DNA of 64,000 nt from Pantoea eucrina (GCF_001691555.1 NZ_MAYN01000001.1:186001-250000), one strand, 5' to 3'. Positions 46,955 through 55,184 are shown, numbered from the stretch's first letter. A program made the numbers and translations. The notes: a model not told the origin generated them from the sequence alone.

Positions 46955-48019
46955 CAGCAGCGCCTGCCAGCCGCGCCGGAAAATTTGCTGCGTACGGAAG
47001 GCCGTCAGCGCGCGCCAGTCGCTATCCTGCGGCCAGAACCCCTCAACCAGCTGCTGTTTGAGGGCCTGCCCGGCCGCGCTTTGCACATCACCCTGTAAGT
47101 GCAGCCAGTGATCGTCCCGCACCCGCCGGTGCATCTCTTCACCCGCATAAGTGCCACACTCGACGACCAGCGGCAGTATGGCCCCGTCCGGCAGCTGATC
47201 CAGCAGAAACTGCGACACGTAACCGGTCGCGGTTGCCGTCACGCCGGTGTCGCTCTCCTGCCCGCTGCCGGTGCCGATTAGCGTCAGCCATTCACCATAC
47301 AGTTCGCGTCCCCAGGCATGCGCAGGAACCCGCTGCTGCGCAATGCCCAGCAGCATCGGATGTCCCCAGGCCCCGGCGCCGGTATGCAGATCAAAGCTCA
47401 GGATCTGATCTGCCTGCCGCAGATGGCCGTCCACAATCTTCTGCAGCGTCTGCTGCGACCAGGTGGCGTGCTGTCCGCCATAGAAGAGGCCATCGGCGTG
47501 CTGATACTGTCCGGCCTCTACCACCCGCTTGATCGCCGGCCAGCCGTCACGCTGCAGCGCGGCAGCCAGCAGCCGATCCGCTTCTGCCCGTTCACCGTGA
47601 TAGAACGCGTGATAGCGTGCATAGTCAGCGTTATCCGGCCCCGGCGCGCTGAACGTAATGAAATTGCGGTTCAGGTCGATATTGTCTTCATTCACGCGCC
47701 GCAGATGCGCCGCTCCCCACGGGTTCAGCAGGTGTACCAGCATCACGGCACACTCTGCCGGTAAGCGGGCAGCATCGAGGCTGTTCAGCCACTCAATCTG
47801 ATTATCTGACCCGTAATACCCCTCTACGCCATGCGTGCCGGAGATAACCAGCATGACGCGCGGGGCGTGCGGATTGCCGATGACGGCAAGATCGGTAAAC
47901 AGTGCCTCACCGGCCGGACCGGTTAACGGATGTTGCCAGGTGTGCACCACGCCCTTTTTCTGCTCAACGGCAGCAAGAAACCGGGCGCGCTGTGCACGGT
48001 AATCGGTCAGGTTATGCAT
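46916..48019 (-). CDS. M14-like zinc hydrolase (DUF2817 family)
   Basis: A 367-residue protein of the DUF2817 group of zinc carboxypeptidase-like enzymes. The zinc motif HxxE is present as HGVE (His63, Glu66 from this start), followed by the third ligand His in LSFDLHTGAG, and an EDNIDLNRNF motif typical of M14-type folds. No signal peptide, so cytoplasmic action on a small peptide or acylated amino acid is likely. The start at 48019 follows GGAGG with short spacing; the frame opens at 48049. It is cotranscribed with the binding-protein gene upstream (39-base gap) and overlaps the convergent oxygenase. Confidence 0.75.
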   Translation of the reverse strand: MHNLTDYRAQRARFLAAVEQKKGVVHTWQHPLTGPAGEALFTDLAVIGNPHAPRVMLVISGTHGVEGYYGSDNQIEWLNSLDAARLPAECAVMLVHLLNPWGAAHLRRVNEDNIDLNRNFITFSAPGPDNADYARYHAFYHGERAEADRLLAAALQRDGWPAIKRVVEAGQYQHADGLFYGGQHATWSQQTLQKIVDGHLRQADQILSFDLHTGAGAWGHPMLLGIAQQRVPAHAWGRELYGEWLTLIGTGSGQESDTGVTATATGYVSQFLLDQLPDGAILPLVVECGTYAGEEMHRRVRDDHWLHLQGDVQSAAGQALKQQLVEGFWPQDSDWRALTAFRTQQIFRRGWQALLSKTTIKRQAGGL

Positions 48020-48058
48020 AATCCTCCAGCGGGCAGATAGCGGGTTCACTGATATCGG

Positions 48059-48826
48059 TCAGGGATAGACTTTATATTTGAAATATTTCTGCGCCAGGCG
48101 GTCATATGTGCCGTTACGGTGCAGCTCTGCCAGTGCCGTGTTAATCAGCTTACGATTCACCTCGTCATCTTTACGCAGCCCGATCCCCACGCCATTCCCC
48201 AGCACCGCTTTATCCGTCAGGGTCACTTTATTCACATATTTCTTCCCTTCTGCGGTATTCAGAAAGCCCTGATCGGCAGATACCGCATTGGCCAGCGTAC
48301 CATCCAGTCGCCCGGCAACCAGATCGGGGTAAATTTCCATCTGGTTAGGATAGGAAACCACGCTGACGCCTTTGGGTGCCCAGTAAGTCTGTGCGTAGGT
48401 TTCCTGAATAGTCCCCTGCGCCACGCCGATGTTTTTACCGCGCAGCGTGGCGATGTCATCCGTCAGCGCGCTGTCAGCCGGGGTGATGAGCGCGCTGGGC
48501 GTAACATAGAGCATATCGCTGAACGCAACCTGCTCGCGTCGTTTCTCTGTCATCGACATCGCCGATAAAATCGCGTCAAACTTCTTCGCCTGCAGCGCCG
48601 GAATAGAGCCATCAAAACCAATCTGTACCCATTTGCAGGTCACTTTGGCCTGGGCACAAATGGCGTTACCGAGATCGATGTCAAACCCCTGCAGCGATCC
48701 ATCGCTGGCTTTGGATTCAAAAGGTGGAAAAGTAGGATCGACGCCAAAGCGCAGCGTCTGTTGCGCTGCGGCTGACTGAATAGCGCAATATGAGAGCAGC
48801 AGAGCCAGTGAAATTCGCTTGTACAT
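48059..48826 (-). CDS. Periplasmic amino-acid binding protein, LAO/HisJ-like
   Basis: A 255-residue precursor with signal peptide (cleavage near SAAA-QQ) and a type 2 binding fold of SBP_bac_3 family. Key segments are LRFGVDPTFPPFESKASDG, LQGFDIDLGNAICAQ, FDGSIPALQAKKFDAILSAMSMTEKRREQVAFSD, typical of lysine/arginine/ornithine or histidine binders. No permease or ATPase gene is nearby, so it would have to use a transporter encoded elsewhere. The start 48826 follows CCGGAGAGA. Same operon as the M14-like hydrolase. Confidence 0.85.
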   Translation of the reverse strand: MYKRISLALLLSYCAIQSAAAQQTLRFGVDPTFPPFESKASDGSLQGFDIDLGNAICAQAKVTCKWVQIGFDGSIPALQAKKFDAILSAMSMTEKRREQVAFSDMLYVTPSALITPADSALTDDIATLRGKNIGVAQGTIQETYAQTYWAPKGVSVVSYPNQMEIYPDLVAGRLDGTLANAVSADQGFLNTAEGKKYVNKVTLTDKAVLGNGVGIGLRKDDEVNRKLINTALAELHRNGTYDRLAQKYFKYKVYP

Positions 48827-49001
48827 AATTCTCTCCGGAAGGCTGAAAGCACAGAGACCAGTCATATCATGACCCGCCGGGTTCGGCCATAGCCGCAGAC
48901 CAGATTTGCAGAGCAAATTCTTATAATAGTTAGGGGGTTAGCGAAAATTACGACGGCCATCAGATTAACTTAAGGCGGCGGGTGACGTTTTCCTGACTGA
49001 A

Positions 49002-49033
49002 ACCCGGCACGAAGCGGCCGCTCCGTGCCGGGT
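49002..49033 (-). terminator. Hairpin after the alcohol dehydrogenase gene
   Basis: ACCCGGCACG (49002-49011) and CGTGCCGGGT (49024-49033) form a perfect 10-bp stem with a 12-base loop, directly past the dehydrogenase stop. On the minus strand TTTCAG follows, a weak U tail. Confidence 0.6.
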
Positions 49034-49044
49034 GAATCACGTTA

Positions 49045-50046
49045 TCAGAAACCGCTAAGCACCAGCTTGCCGCGCGCGCGTCCGCTCTCGATCAGCGCAT
49101 GCGCTTTACGCAGGCTGGCAGCATTAATGGTGCCGAGGTGTTCACCGGCGGTGGTCTTCAGCGTGCCCTCATCAATCAGCTGGCTGATACGCTGCAGAAT
49201 CTCATGCTGCCGCTGCATATCCGGCGTTTCAAACAGCGAACGCGTAAACATCAGTTCCCAGTGTAATGAGATCGCCTTGCGCTTAAGCGGCATGGCATCC
49301 AGCGTCTCCGGATCGTCAATCAGCGCCAGTTTCCCCTGCGGCGCCAGCACTTCAATCAGCTGCGTATAGTAGCTGTCAGTGTGCGTCAGCGACGCAACAT
49401 ACTTCACCGTGTCGATGCCGAGTGCGCGCAGCTGCTCCGCCAGCGGCTGATGATGATTGATGACATGATGTGCGCCCTGCTGCTGCACCCACGCTTCGGT
49501 TTCCGGACGTGATGCCGTGCCGATAATCGTCAGACCGGTGAGCTTGCGTGCCAGCTGAGTAAGGATAGAACCCACGCCCCCGCCCGCGCCCACAATCAGC
49601 AGCGCTGCGTTCTCATCCGCCTGCACCTCAAGGCGATCAAACAGCAGCTCCCACGCGGTGAGTGACGTCAGCGGCAGCGCAGCCGCATCGGCATCGCTCA
49701 GGGAGCGCGGTTTGTGGCCGGCGATGCGCTCATCCACCAGACCATACTCTGCGTAGCTGCCGGCCCGACTGATATCGCCGGCATAAAACACCTCATCACC
49801 CGGCCGGAACAGCGTAACCGCTTCACCCACTGCTTCTACCACGCCAACGGCATCCCAGCCCAGAATACGCGGCTGCTCAGTGGCGGCACCTTTACGTACT
49901 TTTGTATCGACCGGATTCACCGCGATGGCATTGATTTTGACCAGCAGATCGCGGGCGCCGGGCCGGGGTTTGGCAACCTCAGCGTCATACAGCGCATTTT
50001 CATCCGAAATGGGTAAGCCGTTCTGACTATAAACAATGGCTTTCAT
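49045..50046 (-). CDS. Zinc-type alcohol dehydrogenase/quinone oxidoreductase-like protein
   Basis: A 333-residue medium-chain dehydrogenase/reductase of the quinone-oxidoreductase branch. It has the N-terminal GroES-like domain (INAIAVNPVDTKVRKG, PRILGWDAVGVVEAVGEAVTLFRPGDEV) and a nucleotide motif LLIVGAGGGVGSILTQLARKL near residues 149-169. Structural-zinc cysteines are absent, so it is probably a zinc-free NADPH enone or quinone reductase, despite the usual family name. It is divergent from a LysR regulator with an inverted repeat in the 137-base gap. Confidence 0.85.
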   Translation of the reverse strand: MKAIVYSQNGLPISDENALYDAEVAKPRPGARDLLVKINAIAVNPVDTKVRKGAATEQPRILGWDAVGVVEAVGEAVTLFRPGDEVFYAGDISRAGSYAEYGLVDERIAGHKPRSLSDADAAALPLTSLTAWELLFDRLEVQADENAALLIVGAGGGVGSILTQLARKLTGLTIIGTASRPETEAWVQQQGAHHVINHHQPLAEQLRALGIDTVKYVASLTHTDSYYTQLIEVLAPQGKLALIDDPETLDAMPLKRKAISLHWELMFTRSLFETPDMQRQHEILQRISQLIDEGTLKTTAGEHLGTINAASLRKAHALIESGRARGKLVLSGF

Positions 50047-50139
50047 GCCTTATCTCCATGGTGATTGACAGGTTTTTTGTGTACCCATCAAGCATAGCGG
50101 GCAATAGCACATGGAAAAATCAACGTTGCAGGGGAAGAC

Positions 50140-50158
50140 TTTCACTCGTAGAGTGAAA
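50140..50158. promoter_or_regulatory. Inverted repeat, likely LysR binding site
   Basis: TTTCACTC (50140-50147), GTA, GAGTGAAA (50151-50158): a perfect 8-bp inverted repeat between the dehydrogenase and LysR genes, 25 bases before the LysR start. Suited to autoregulation and control of the divergent gene. Confidence 0.6.
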
Positions 50159-50183
50159 ATCCAGTTCATCAGGTAAAAACGTT

Positions 50184-51098
50184 ATGGTTCGCCTCGAAGA
50201 TATTACGCTGTTTGTCCGATCGGCTGCGCTGGGCAGCTTCTCCCGTGCCGCGCGCGAAGCAAACCTGCTGCCGGGTCAGGTCAGCGCAGCTATTCAGCGG
50301 CTGGAGCGCGATCTCGATCGCCGCCTGTTTGCGCGCTCAACGCGCAGTCTGCGACTGACCGCCGAGGGTGAACGCTATCTGCCTTTTGCACAGGAGATGC
50401 TGGCGCTGATGCAGGCAGGTGCAGAGAGTCTGCAGCGTCATGACGACGAACTGCGCGGTGAACTGAAAATTGCGATGCCATCTGATATCGGGCGGCATAT
50501 TCTGCTGCCCTTGCTGACCCGTTTCTGCCGTCAGCATACCGGATTACAGCTGCGCCTTTCACTCTCCGATCAGGTCAGTAACGTCTTCCGCGATCCGGTA
50601 GATATTGCTATCCGCTACGGCAAATTAGAGGAGAGCAGCTACGTTGCGCTGCCGCTGGCTGAAAATAACCGCCGGGTACTGGTCGCGTCACCCGATTATC
50701 TCAACGAACATGGCCGGCCGGCCGCGCTGACCGACCTGACCCGCCATCACTGTCTGCCGTTTATGATGGGGGGCCACGTGTATGACAAATGGAGCTTCCC
50801 GCAGGGCGATGGCACGCAGCTCATCACGGTAAAAAGCCGCCTTCTGTGCGATGACGCTGAAGTCGCACGCCGCTGGGCGCTGGCGGGGATGGGTATCGCC
50901 TATAAATCCTGGCTGGATGTGGCTGAAGATGTGCGCCTGGGGAGGCTGGAGTGGATTCTGCCTGAAGTAACGGGCGAGCCGACCCCGCTGCACCTGATCT
51001 GTCCGCACCGCCGGCAGTTCTCGCCGGCGATCCGCGCTCTTCATCATTACTTACGTCAGCATCTGCAAAACAGCATCGCGATGCCGGGCAAAAATTAA
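50184..51098 (+). CDS. LysR-family regulator, divergent from the dehydrogenase
   Basis: A 304-residue LysR regulator with helix-turn-helix LGSFSRAAREANLLPGQVSAAIQRLE (about 16-41), DRRLFARSTRSLRLTAEGERYL, and a ligand domain. This subgroup often sits next to oxidoreductase genes and responds to redox-active or electrophilic compounds. It is divergent from the quinone-oxidoreductase-like gene; the pair looks like a small detoxification module. Confidence 0.87.
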   Translation: MVRLEDITLFVRSAALGSFSRAAREANLLPGQVSAAIQRLERDLDRRLFARSTRSLRLTAEGERYLPFAQEMLALMQAGAESLQRHDDELRGELKIAMPSDIGRHILLPLLTRFCRQHTGLQLRLSLSDQVSNVFRDPVDIAIRYGKLEESSYVALPLAENNRRVLVASPDYLNEHGRPAALTDLTRHHCLPFMMGGHVYDKWSFPQGDGTQLITVKSRLLCDDAEVARRWALAGMGIAYKSWLDVAEDVRLGRLEWILPEVTGEPTPLHLICPHRRQFSPAIRALHHYLRQHLQNSIAMPGKN

Positions 51099-51341
51099 CA
51101 ATCAGCCTGATTTTTAACCGCAGGGCTCTGCTTATTAGCGCCAGCACTTCTGATAATCGGGTTCGGATTGCTCTCTATTCTCTGCTGCATGTATACCATA
51201 AATTGCATCCTGACAGCCTTCTCCGGGTGTGTAACCCGGGCATCCCTCCGGTTTAGCCTGGCCTGGCATGGTATTCTTATTCTGAATAGGTAATAGTAAG
51301 TGACAGTACATATTTGTCAGGCCAACTATTCAGGATGGGTA

Positions 51342-51443
51342 ATGTCTTATTCCAGATCCCGGTCGCGCAGGCCGCTTACGCACATTGTGTTTTTTATTGT
51401 CGTCATCAATGTCATTGATGTCATTCATGCGCTGCTGAGCTGA
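51342..51443 (+). CDS. Small membrane protein of 33 residues
   Basis: A complete 33-codon frame: a strongly basic N-terminus (SYSRSRSRRP) followed by a single hydrophobic helix (LTHIVFFIVVINVIDVIHALL). ATG 51342 lies six bases after AGGAT. The arrangement, positive inside then one membrane helix, is that of bacterial small membrane proteins that modulate larger envelope complexes. I do not recognise the family. It lies alone in a 410-base gap between the LysR gene and a lipoprotein gene. Confidence 0.5.
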   Translation: MSYSRSRSRRPLTHIVFFIVVINVIDVIHALLS

Positions 51444-51510
51444 TGTCAGACAGCCACCTGAATAGTGCAGAGTGTCGCGTGATGGAGCGGTGCTGCAGCA
51501 CCGCACTTTC

Positions 51511-51969
51511 TCAGGAGTTATCGGGAGGCGTACTGCTTTCGCTGAACTGCGGACGCTGACGGGTCACCGAATAAACCACATGTTTCGGGTTAGTCGCATC
51601 CGTGGTGATATCAACCCCGGGAATAGTGACTTTGCCAAAACCAAACAGCGTCTGGACGTAGCCGCCAATTTCATGCTTGCCTGCCGCAACGCGGATCTCT
51701 TTATTCTCACCTTTTTTCAGCATACCTGCGTCCTGACCGTCAACGGTGACATACACTGCCGATCCGTCATCAGTGCGCGTAACCAGGTGCGAAACGTTAA
51801 TCACCGTGGGGCCGCTGGCAAAGGGCGTGTCGGTGTTGCTGTTCTCAATCGGCGCGGCAGCACTTACTTCTGCTGGCGTGCTGCTGGCAGCCTCACCGGA
51901 ATGATGACGGGCGCAGCCGGTAAGCAGCAAGGCAGCGGCTAAAGAAGCCAGTGTAAAACGTGAAAACAT
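51511..51969 (-). CDS. Lipoprotein of unknown function
   Basis: A 152-residue protein with a lipoprotein signal (LLLTGC, Cys19), a Ser/Thr/Ala-rich linker and a compact C-terminal domain of beta strands (TVINVSHLVTRTDDGSAVYVTVDGQDAG, EIRVAAGKHEIGGYVQT) that looks like a PEGA-like or surface-attachment domain. The start at 51969 gives a good signal peptide. I cannot assign a family. Single gene, 67 bases downstream of the thi operon end. Confidence 0.72.
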   Translation of the reverse strand: MFSRFTLASLAAALLLTGCARHHSGEAASSTPAEVSAAAPIENSNTDTPFASGPTVINVSHLVTRTDDGSAVYVTVDGQDAGMLKKGENKEIRVAAGKHEIGGYVQTLFGFGKVTIPGVDITTDATNPKHVVYSVTRQRPQFSESSTPPDNS

Positions 51970-52035
51970 TGTGACGAACACCCCTTAACAAAATGAGAAG
52001 CGTTTAGTTTAGCGTGGCTTCTCATGTGATAACAG

Positions 52036-53043
52036 TCACAGGATTCCAGTATTTTCCGAAAAACTGCCTGCCTCCGGGATATTGTTTGCCGCCAGGATAG
52101 CCAGGTCTGTATAGCCCCGCTCCGCCAGCTCGCTGGCCGCCTGCGCAGCGCGCAGGCCGCTGGCGCAAACCAGCACAATGCGCCGTCCGGCGGGGGGCTG
52201 CCAGGCAGACAGGTCTGCCGGTAAAATGCGTTCAGCCTGGCTGGCCACGCTGACGGGCGCTTCATCCCGGCTGCGTAGTTCGACGACACAATCTGCCGGA
52301 GTAAGCAGCGAGCGATCGATAAAGGGCACGCCCGGTACAGCAGGTTCCTGCGCTTCATCAAAGCGAAACGCCCGAAAGTGCCAGTTCACAAAATCGCAGT
52401 TAACCATCAATCCCAGCGGTGACGGCTGCAGCTCAAGCAGTACCGTCAGGGCCATCTGCGCCTGCATGGCACCCAGCACGGCCACAGCCGGTCCCATCAC
52501 GCCTGCCGTGCTACAGCTGGCGGCCGTACGCGGCAGCCGGGGAAACAGCGCCCGGTAGCTGGGAGCACCACCGCAAAATCCGCCCGCATAGCCCTGCCGG
52601 CCCAGCACTGAAGCGCTGATAAACGGCGTACCGGCCGCATAGCAGGCGTCTGAAAGTTGCCAGGTCACGGCAAAATTATCGGCCGCGTCGATGACCAGCG
52701 TGCAGCCAGCGATAGCCTGCGCGATATTACTTGCCGTCAGCGCCTGCGCGCAGGTTTCGATATTGACCTCCGGATTACGCTGTACCAGCGCCTGACGCGC
52801 ACTGAGCACTTTTGACTGCCCGATATCCTGCTGCGTAAACAGCGTCTGGCGATGCAGATTATGCAGCGCCACGTCATCGGCATCATAAATACGCAGCGTT
52901 CCCACACCTGCTCCCGCCAGCTGCGGCAGAAGCGTTGCGCTCAGCCCCCCCGCGCCTGCTATCAGCACGCGCGCCTGCATCAGTTTACGCTGTCCTGACT
53001 CACCAATTTCCGGCAACATCATTTGTCGCTGATAGCGCTCCAT
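52036..53043 (-). CDS. thiF: ThiF, ThiS adenylyltransferase fused to a rhodanese domain
   Basis: A 335-residue protein. Residues 1-230 are an E1-like adenylating domain (GAGGLSATLLPQLAGAGVG at 30-48, DAADN at 119-123, CSTAGVMGP with Cys177), which activates the ThiS C-terminus with ATP. Residues of about 235-330 form a rhodanese domain whose loop CASGLR (Cys293) fits a persulfide-carrying cysteine. Both zinc CxxC pairs of ordinary ThiF/MoeB are missing: the first position reads PSYRALFP instead of C-x-x-C. The fusion suggests one protein both activates ThiS and delivers sulfur. Last gene of thiOSGF, 10 bases after thiG. Confidence 0.9.
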   Translation of the reverse strand: MERYQRQMMLPEIGESGQRKLMQARVLIAGAGGLSATLLPQLAGAGVGTLRIYDADDVALHNLHRQTLFTQQDIGQSKVLSARQALVQRNPEVNIETCAQALTASNIAQAIAGCTLVIDAADNFAVTWQLSDACYAAGTPFISASVLGRQGYAGGFCGGAPSYRALFPRLPRTAASCSTAGVMGPAVAVLGAMQAQMALTVLLELQPSPLGLMVNCDFVNWHFRAFRFDEAQEPAVPGVPFIDRSLLTPADCVVELRSRDEAPVSVASQAERILPADLSAWQPPAGRRIVLVCASGLRAAQAASELAERGYTDLAILAANNIPEAGSFSENTGIL

Positions 53044-53053
53044 CCTGTTCTCC

Positions 53054-53812
53054 TCAGCTCAGCGTGGCCAGACCAAATATCGGCGTTGACGCCATCGCCA
53101 TGTCGCGCTTTTCCATCAGCCCCGCCTCACAGGCGCTGCGCCCCGCAGCAATCGCCTGGCTGAACGCCGCTGCCATGCGGATGGGATCGCCCGCTTTCGC
53201 GACGGCAGTGTTAAGCAGGATGCCATCAAAGCCCAGCTCCATCGCCTGCGCCGCCTGTGAAGGCGCACCGATGCCGGCATCGATAATCAGCGGTGTATCC
53301 GGGAACCACGCCCGCATGGCGCGCAGCCCGTCAATGTTACGCAGCCCCTGCCCGGAGCCAATCGGCGCCCCCCAGGGCATTAATAACTCACAGCCGGCAG
53401 CCAGCAGTTTCTCGCCAACAATCAGATCTTCTGTGGTATAGGGAAACACGCTGAAGCCTTCGGCACACAGGATGCGTGCGGCTTCCACCAGCGCAAACGG
53501 ATCGGGCTGCAGCGTATCAGCGTGCCCGATCACCTCAAGTTTGATCCAGACAGTATTAAACAGTTCGCGCGCCATATGCGCCGTGGTGACCGCTTCCTTC
53601 ACCGTGTGGCAGCCTGCAGTATTTGGCAGTATGCGGACGTTCAGGCTGGTCAGCAGTTCGCGAAACGCGGCACCCGCACTGCCTTCCCGCCGCAAGCTTA
53701 CGGTGATAATTTCACTGCCTGCCGCCGCTATGGCCTGCTGCAGAATGGCCGGTGACGGATACCCGGCGGTCCCGAGCAGAAAGCGCGATGTGCCTGCAAA
53801 ATCATAAAACAT
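53054..53812 (-). CDS. thiG: ThiG, thiazole synthase
   Basis: A 252-residue TIM-barrel enzyme that condenses deoxyxylulose 5-phosphate, dehydroglycine and sulfur from ThiS-thiocarboxylate into thiamine thiazole phosphate. The Schiff-base lysine is Lys91 in [50 protein letters not shown] and [31 protein letters not shown] are all characteristic. It sits between thiS and thiF with minimal spacing. Confidence 0.96.
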   Translation of the reverse strand: MFYDFAGTSRFLLGTAGYPSPAILQQAIAAAGSEIITVSLRREGSAGAAFRELLTSLNVRILPNTAGCHTVKEAVTTAHMARELFNTVWIKLEVIGHADTLQPDPFALVEAARILCAEGFSVFPYTTEDLIVGEKLLAAGCELLMPWGAPIGSGQGLRNIDGLRAMRAWFPDTPLIIDAGIGAPSQAAQAMELGFDGILLNTAVAKAGDPIRMAAAFSQAIAAGRSACEAGLMEKRDMAMASTPIFGLATLS

Positions 53813-53815
53813 GCC

Positions 53816-54013
53816 TTACCCTCCCTGCATCGGCGACAGCACTTCCAGCTGGCAGCCCGCCGCCAGCGACTGGTGCGGATAAGCGCTTCTGGGCACGAAG
53901 TTGCCATTCAGCGCCGTCGCCACACAGCTGGCATCAATCTGCTGCTCCTGCAGCAGTTCGCTCACTGTCTGCGCCTGCGTTTCAATGGTCTGTCCGTTAA
54001 GCTGGATTTGCAT
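53816..54013 (-). CDS. thiS: ThiS, sulfur carrier protein
   Basis: A 65-residue ubiquitin-like carrier ending in the required Gly-Gly (SPMQGG). The C-terminus is adenylated by ThiF and converted to a thiocarboxylate that supplies thiazole sulfur. Its start overlaps the end of thiO by 17 bases, so it is translationally coupled. Sequence features such as QLNGQTIETQAQTVSELL and ALNGNFVPRSAYPHQSL are typical. Confidence 0.95.
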   Translation of the reverse strand: MQIQLNGQTIETQAQTVSELLQEQQIDASCVATALNGNFVPRSAYPHQSLAAGCQLEVLSPMQGG

Positions 54014-54941
54014 AAGGGGTCTCCTGAGTCAGTTGTTGCATCAGCTGCTCTGCAAGCATCGGCGCCAGCAGAAAGCCGTGGCGATACATGCCGTTAAGAT
54101 AGTGAATACCGTTTTGATAACGAATTTCGGGCAGGTTGTCCGGCCAGGCGGGCCGCAGGCCACTGGCGCTCTCAATGATGCGCGCTTCAGCCAGCGCCGG
54201 ATGTATCGTCCACGCGGCGCTCAGCAGCTCCATCATCGCGCGGGCGCTGATCGCGCTGTCATCATCGCTCTCGATCATGGTGGCTCCCAGCATGAAACAG
54301 CCGTTGCGCCGCGGGACCAGATAGCAGGGAAAGCGCGGATGCAGCAGGCGAAGCGGTCGCGAAAAATGCAGTTCCTGACTCTGTAAAATAATCATTTCAC
54401 CGCGCACCGCCCGTAATGATGGCAACGCAGCGCGGGCATGAATGCCGCGACAATCGATAATCTGGCCCGAAGGCGCAGCGTGATGGAACGTTGTACCCTG
54501 AGCTTCAAGGTTCTGACGCAGTTCGGTGAGTGCCAGCCGGGGATCAAGGTGTGCTTCGCCCGCAAACAGCAGCCCCCGTGCGAAACGATCTTCCAGCGCC
54601 GGCTCCACTTCTGCCGGATTGACCCACTGATGCGCGTGGGTGAGGCGCGCAAAACGGTTCAGTTCCTGACTGTCGCGTGGCGGAGCCAGCACCAGCGTAC
54701 CCTGATGCTCAACGCCGCTGACGCGCTGCTGCCACCAGCGGGCGGCATGCTGACCCAGTGAAATAACCTCGGCGGGCGCGCTTTCTGCTTCACACCAGGG
54801 TGCCAGCATGCCGCCGGCATACCACGAGGCAGGCGGACGCTGCGCGTCATCGATGACTTCAACGGATTCACCACGCTCCGCCAGCAGAGTGGCCACGCAT
54901 AGTCCGCTGACGCCTGCGCCTAACACGCTCCAGCGGCTCAT
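53997..54941 (-). CDS. thiO: ThiO, glycine oxidase for thiazole biosynthesis
   Basis: A 314-residue FAD oxidase of the DAO family that oxidises glycine to dehydroglycine, the oxygen-dependent alternative to ThiH. The FAD motif VLGAGVSGLCVATLLAERG is at 6-24; RPPASWYAGGMLAPWCEAES and a C-terminal ASGLRPAWPDNLPEIRY with YLNGMYRHGFLLAPMLAEQL match ThiO. The start at 54941 gives the normal N-terminus; an in-frame region to 55061 overlaps the riboswitch leader. First gene of thiOSGF. Confidence 0.93.
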   Translation of the reverse strand: MSRWSVLGAGVSGLCVATLLAERGESVEVIDDAQRPPASWYAGGMLAPWCEAESAPAEVISLGQHAARWWQQRVSGVEHQGTLVLAPPRDSQELNRFARLTHAHQWVNPAEVEPALEDRFARGLLFAGEAHLDPRLALTELRQNLEAQGTTFHHAAPSGQIIDCRGIHARAALPSLRAVRGEMIILQSQELHFSRPLRLLHPRFPCYLVPRRNGCFMLGATMIESDDDSAISARAMMELLSAAWTIHPALAEARIIESASGLRPAWPDNLPEIRYQNGIHYLNGMYRHGFLLAPMLAEQLMQQLTQETPYANPA

Positions 54942-54980
54942 TGTCCGGTTTCCGGATAAAAAAGAAGGGTCACATCGGCC

Positions 54981-54998
54981 TCTCAGTGTTGACTGAGA
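54981..54998 (-). promoter_or_regulatory. Hairpin in the riboswitch expression platform
   Basis: On the minus strand TCTCAGT (54992-54998) pairs with ACTGAGA (54981-54987) over a 4-base loop, between aptamer and thiO. The same arm, extended to TCTCAGTC (54991-54998), is also complementary to GACTGAGA of the aptamer core (55148-55155), so the two pairings exclude one another. A run of six U follows at 54958-54963. Confidence 0.6.
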
Positions 54999-55073
54999 CC
55001 CGTAGATACAGGAAGGGAGATAGGGAGGTACAGCCGTTTGCTGCAACATCCAGGACGGCACCGGTCGGGCGCC

Positions 55074-55173
55074 CTCAGTCTTCCTACGCCAGTATCAACT
55101 GGGTCAGGTTCAAAGGGTCGCTGAACCGCGCGGTTGCGCTATCAGCCTCTCAGTCTCTGTGGCGAGACTCCCC
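55074..55173 (-). promoter_or_regulatory. TPP riboswitch (THI element) controlling thiOSGF
   Basis: On the minus strand the conserved core is present in order: GACTGAGAGGCTGAT, then GACCC-TTTGAACCTGA, then CCAGTTGATACTGGCGTAGGAA, closed by GGGGAGTC/GACTGAGG-type outer pairing. It begins a few bases after the predicted transcription start and ends 133 bases before thiO. TPP binding should lower expression of the operon. Confidence 0.95.
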
Positions 55174-55184
55174 CGACATCTTTA

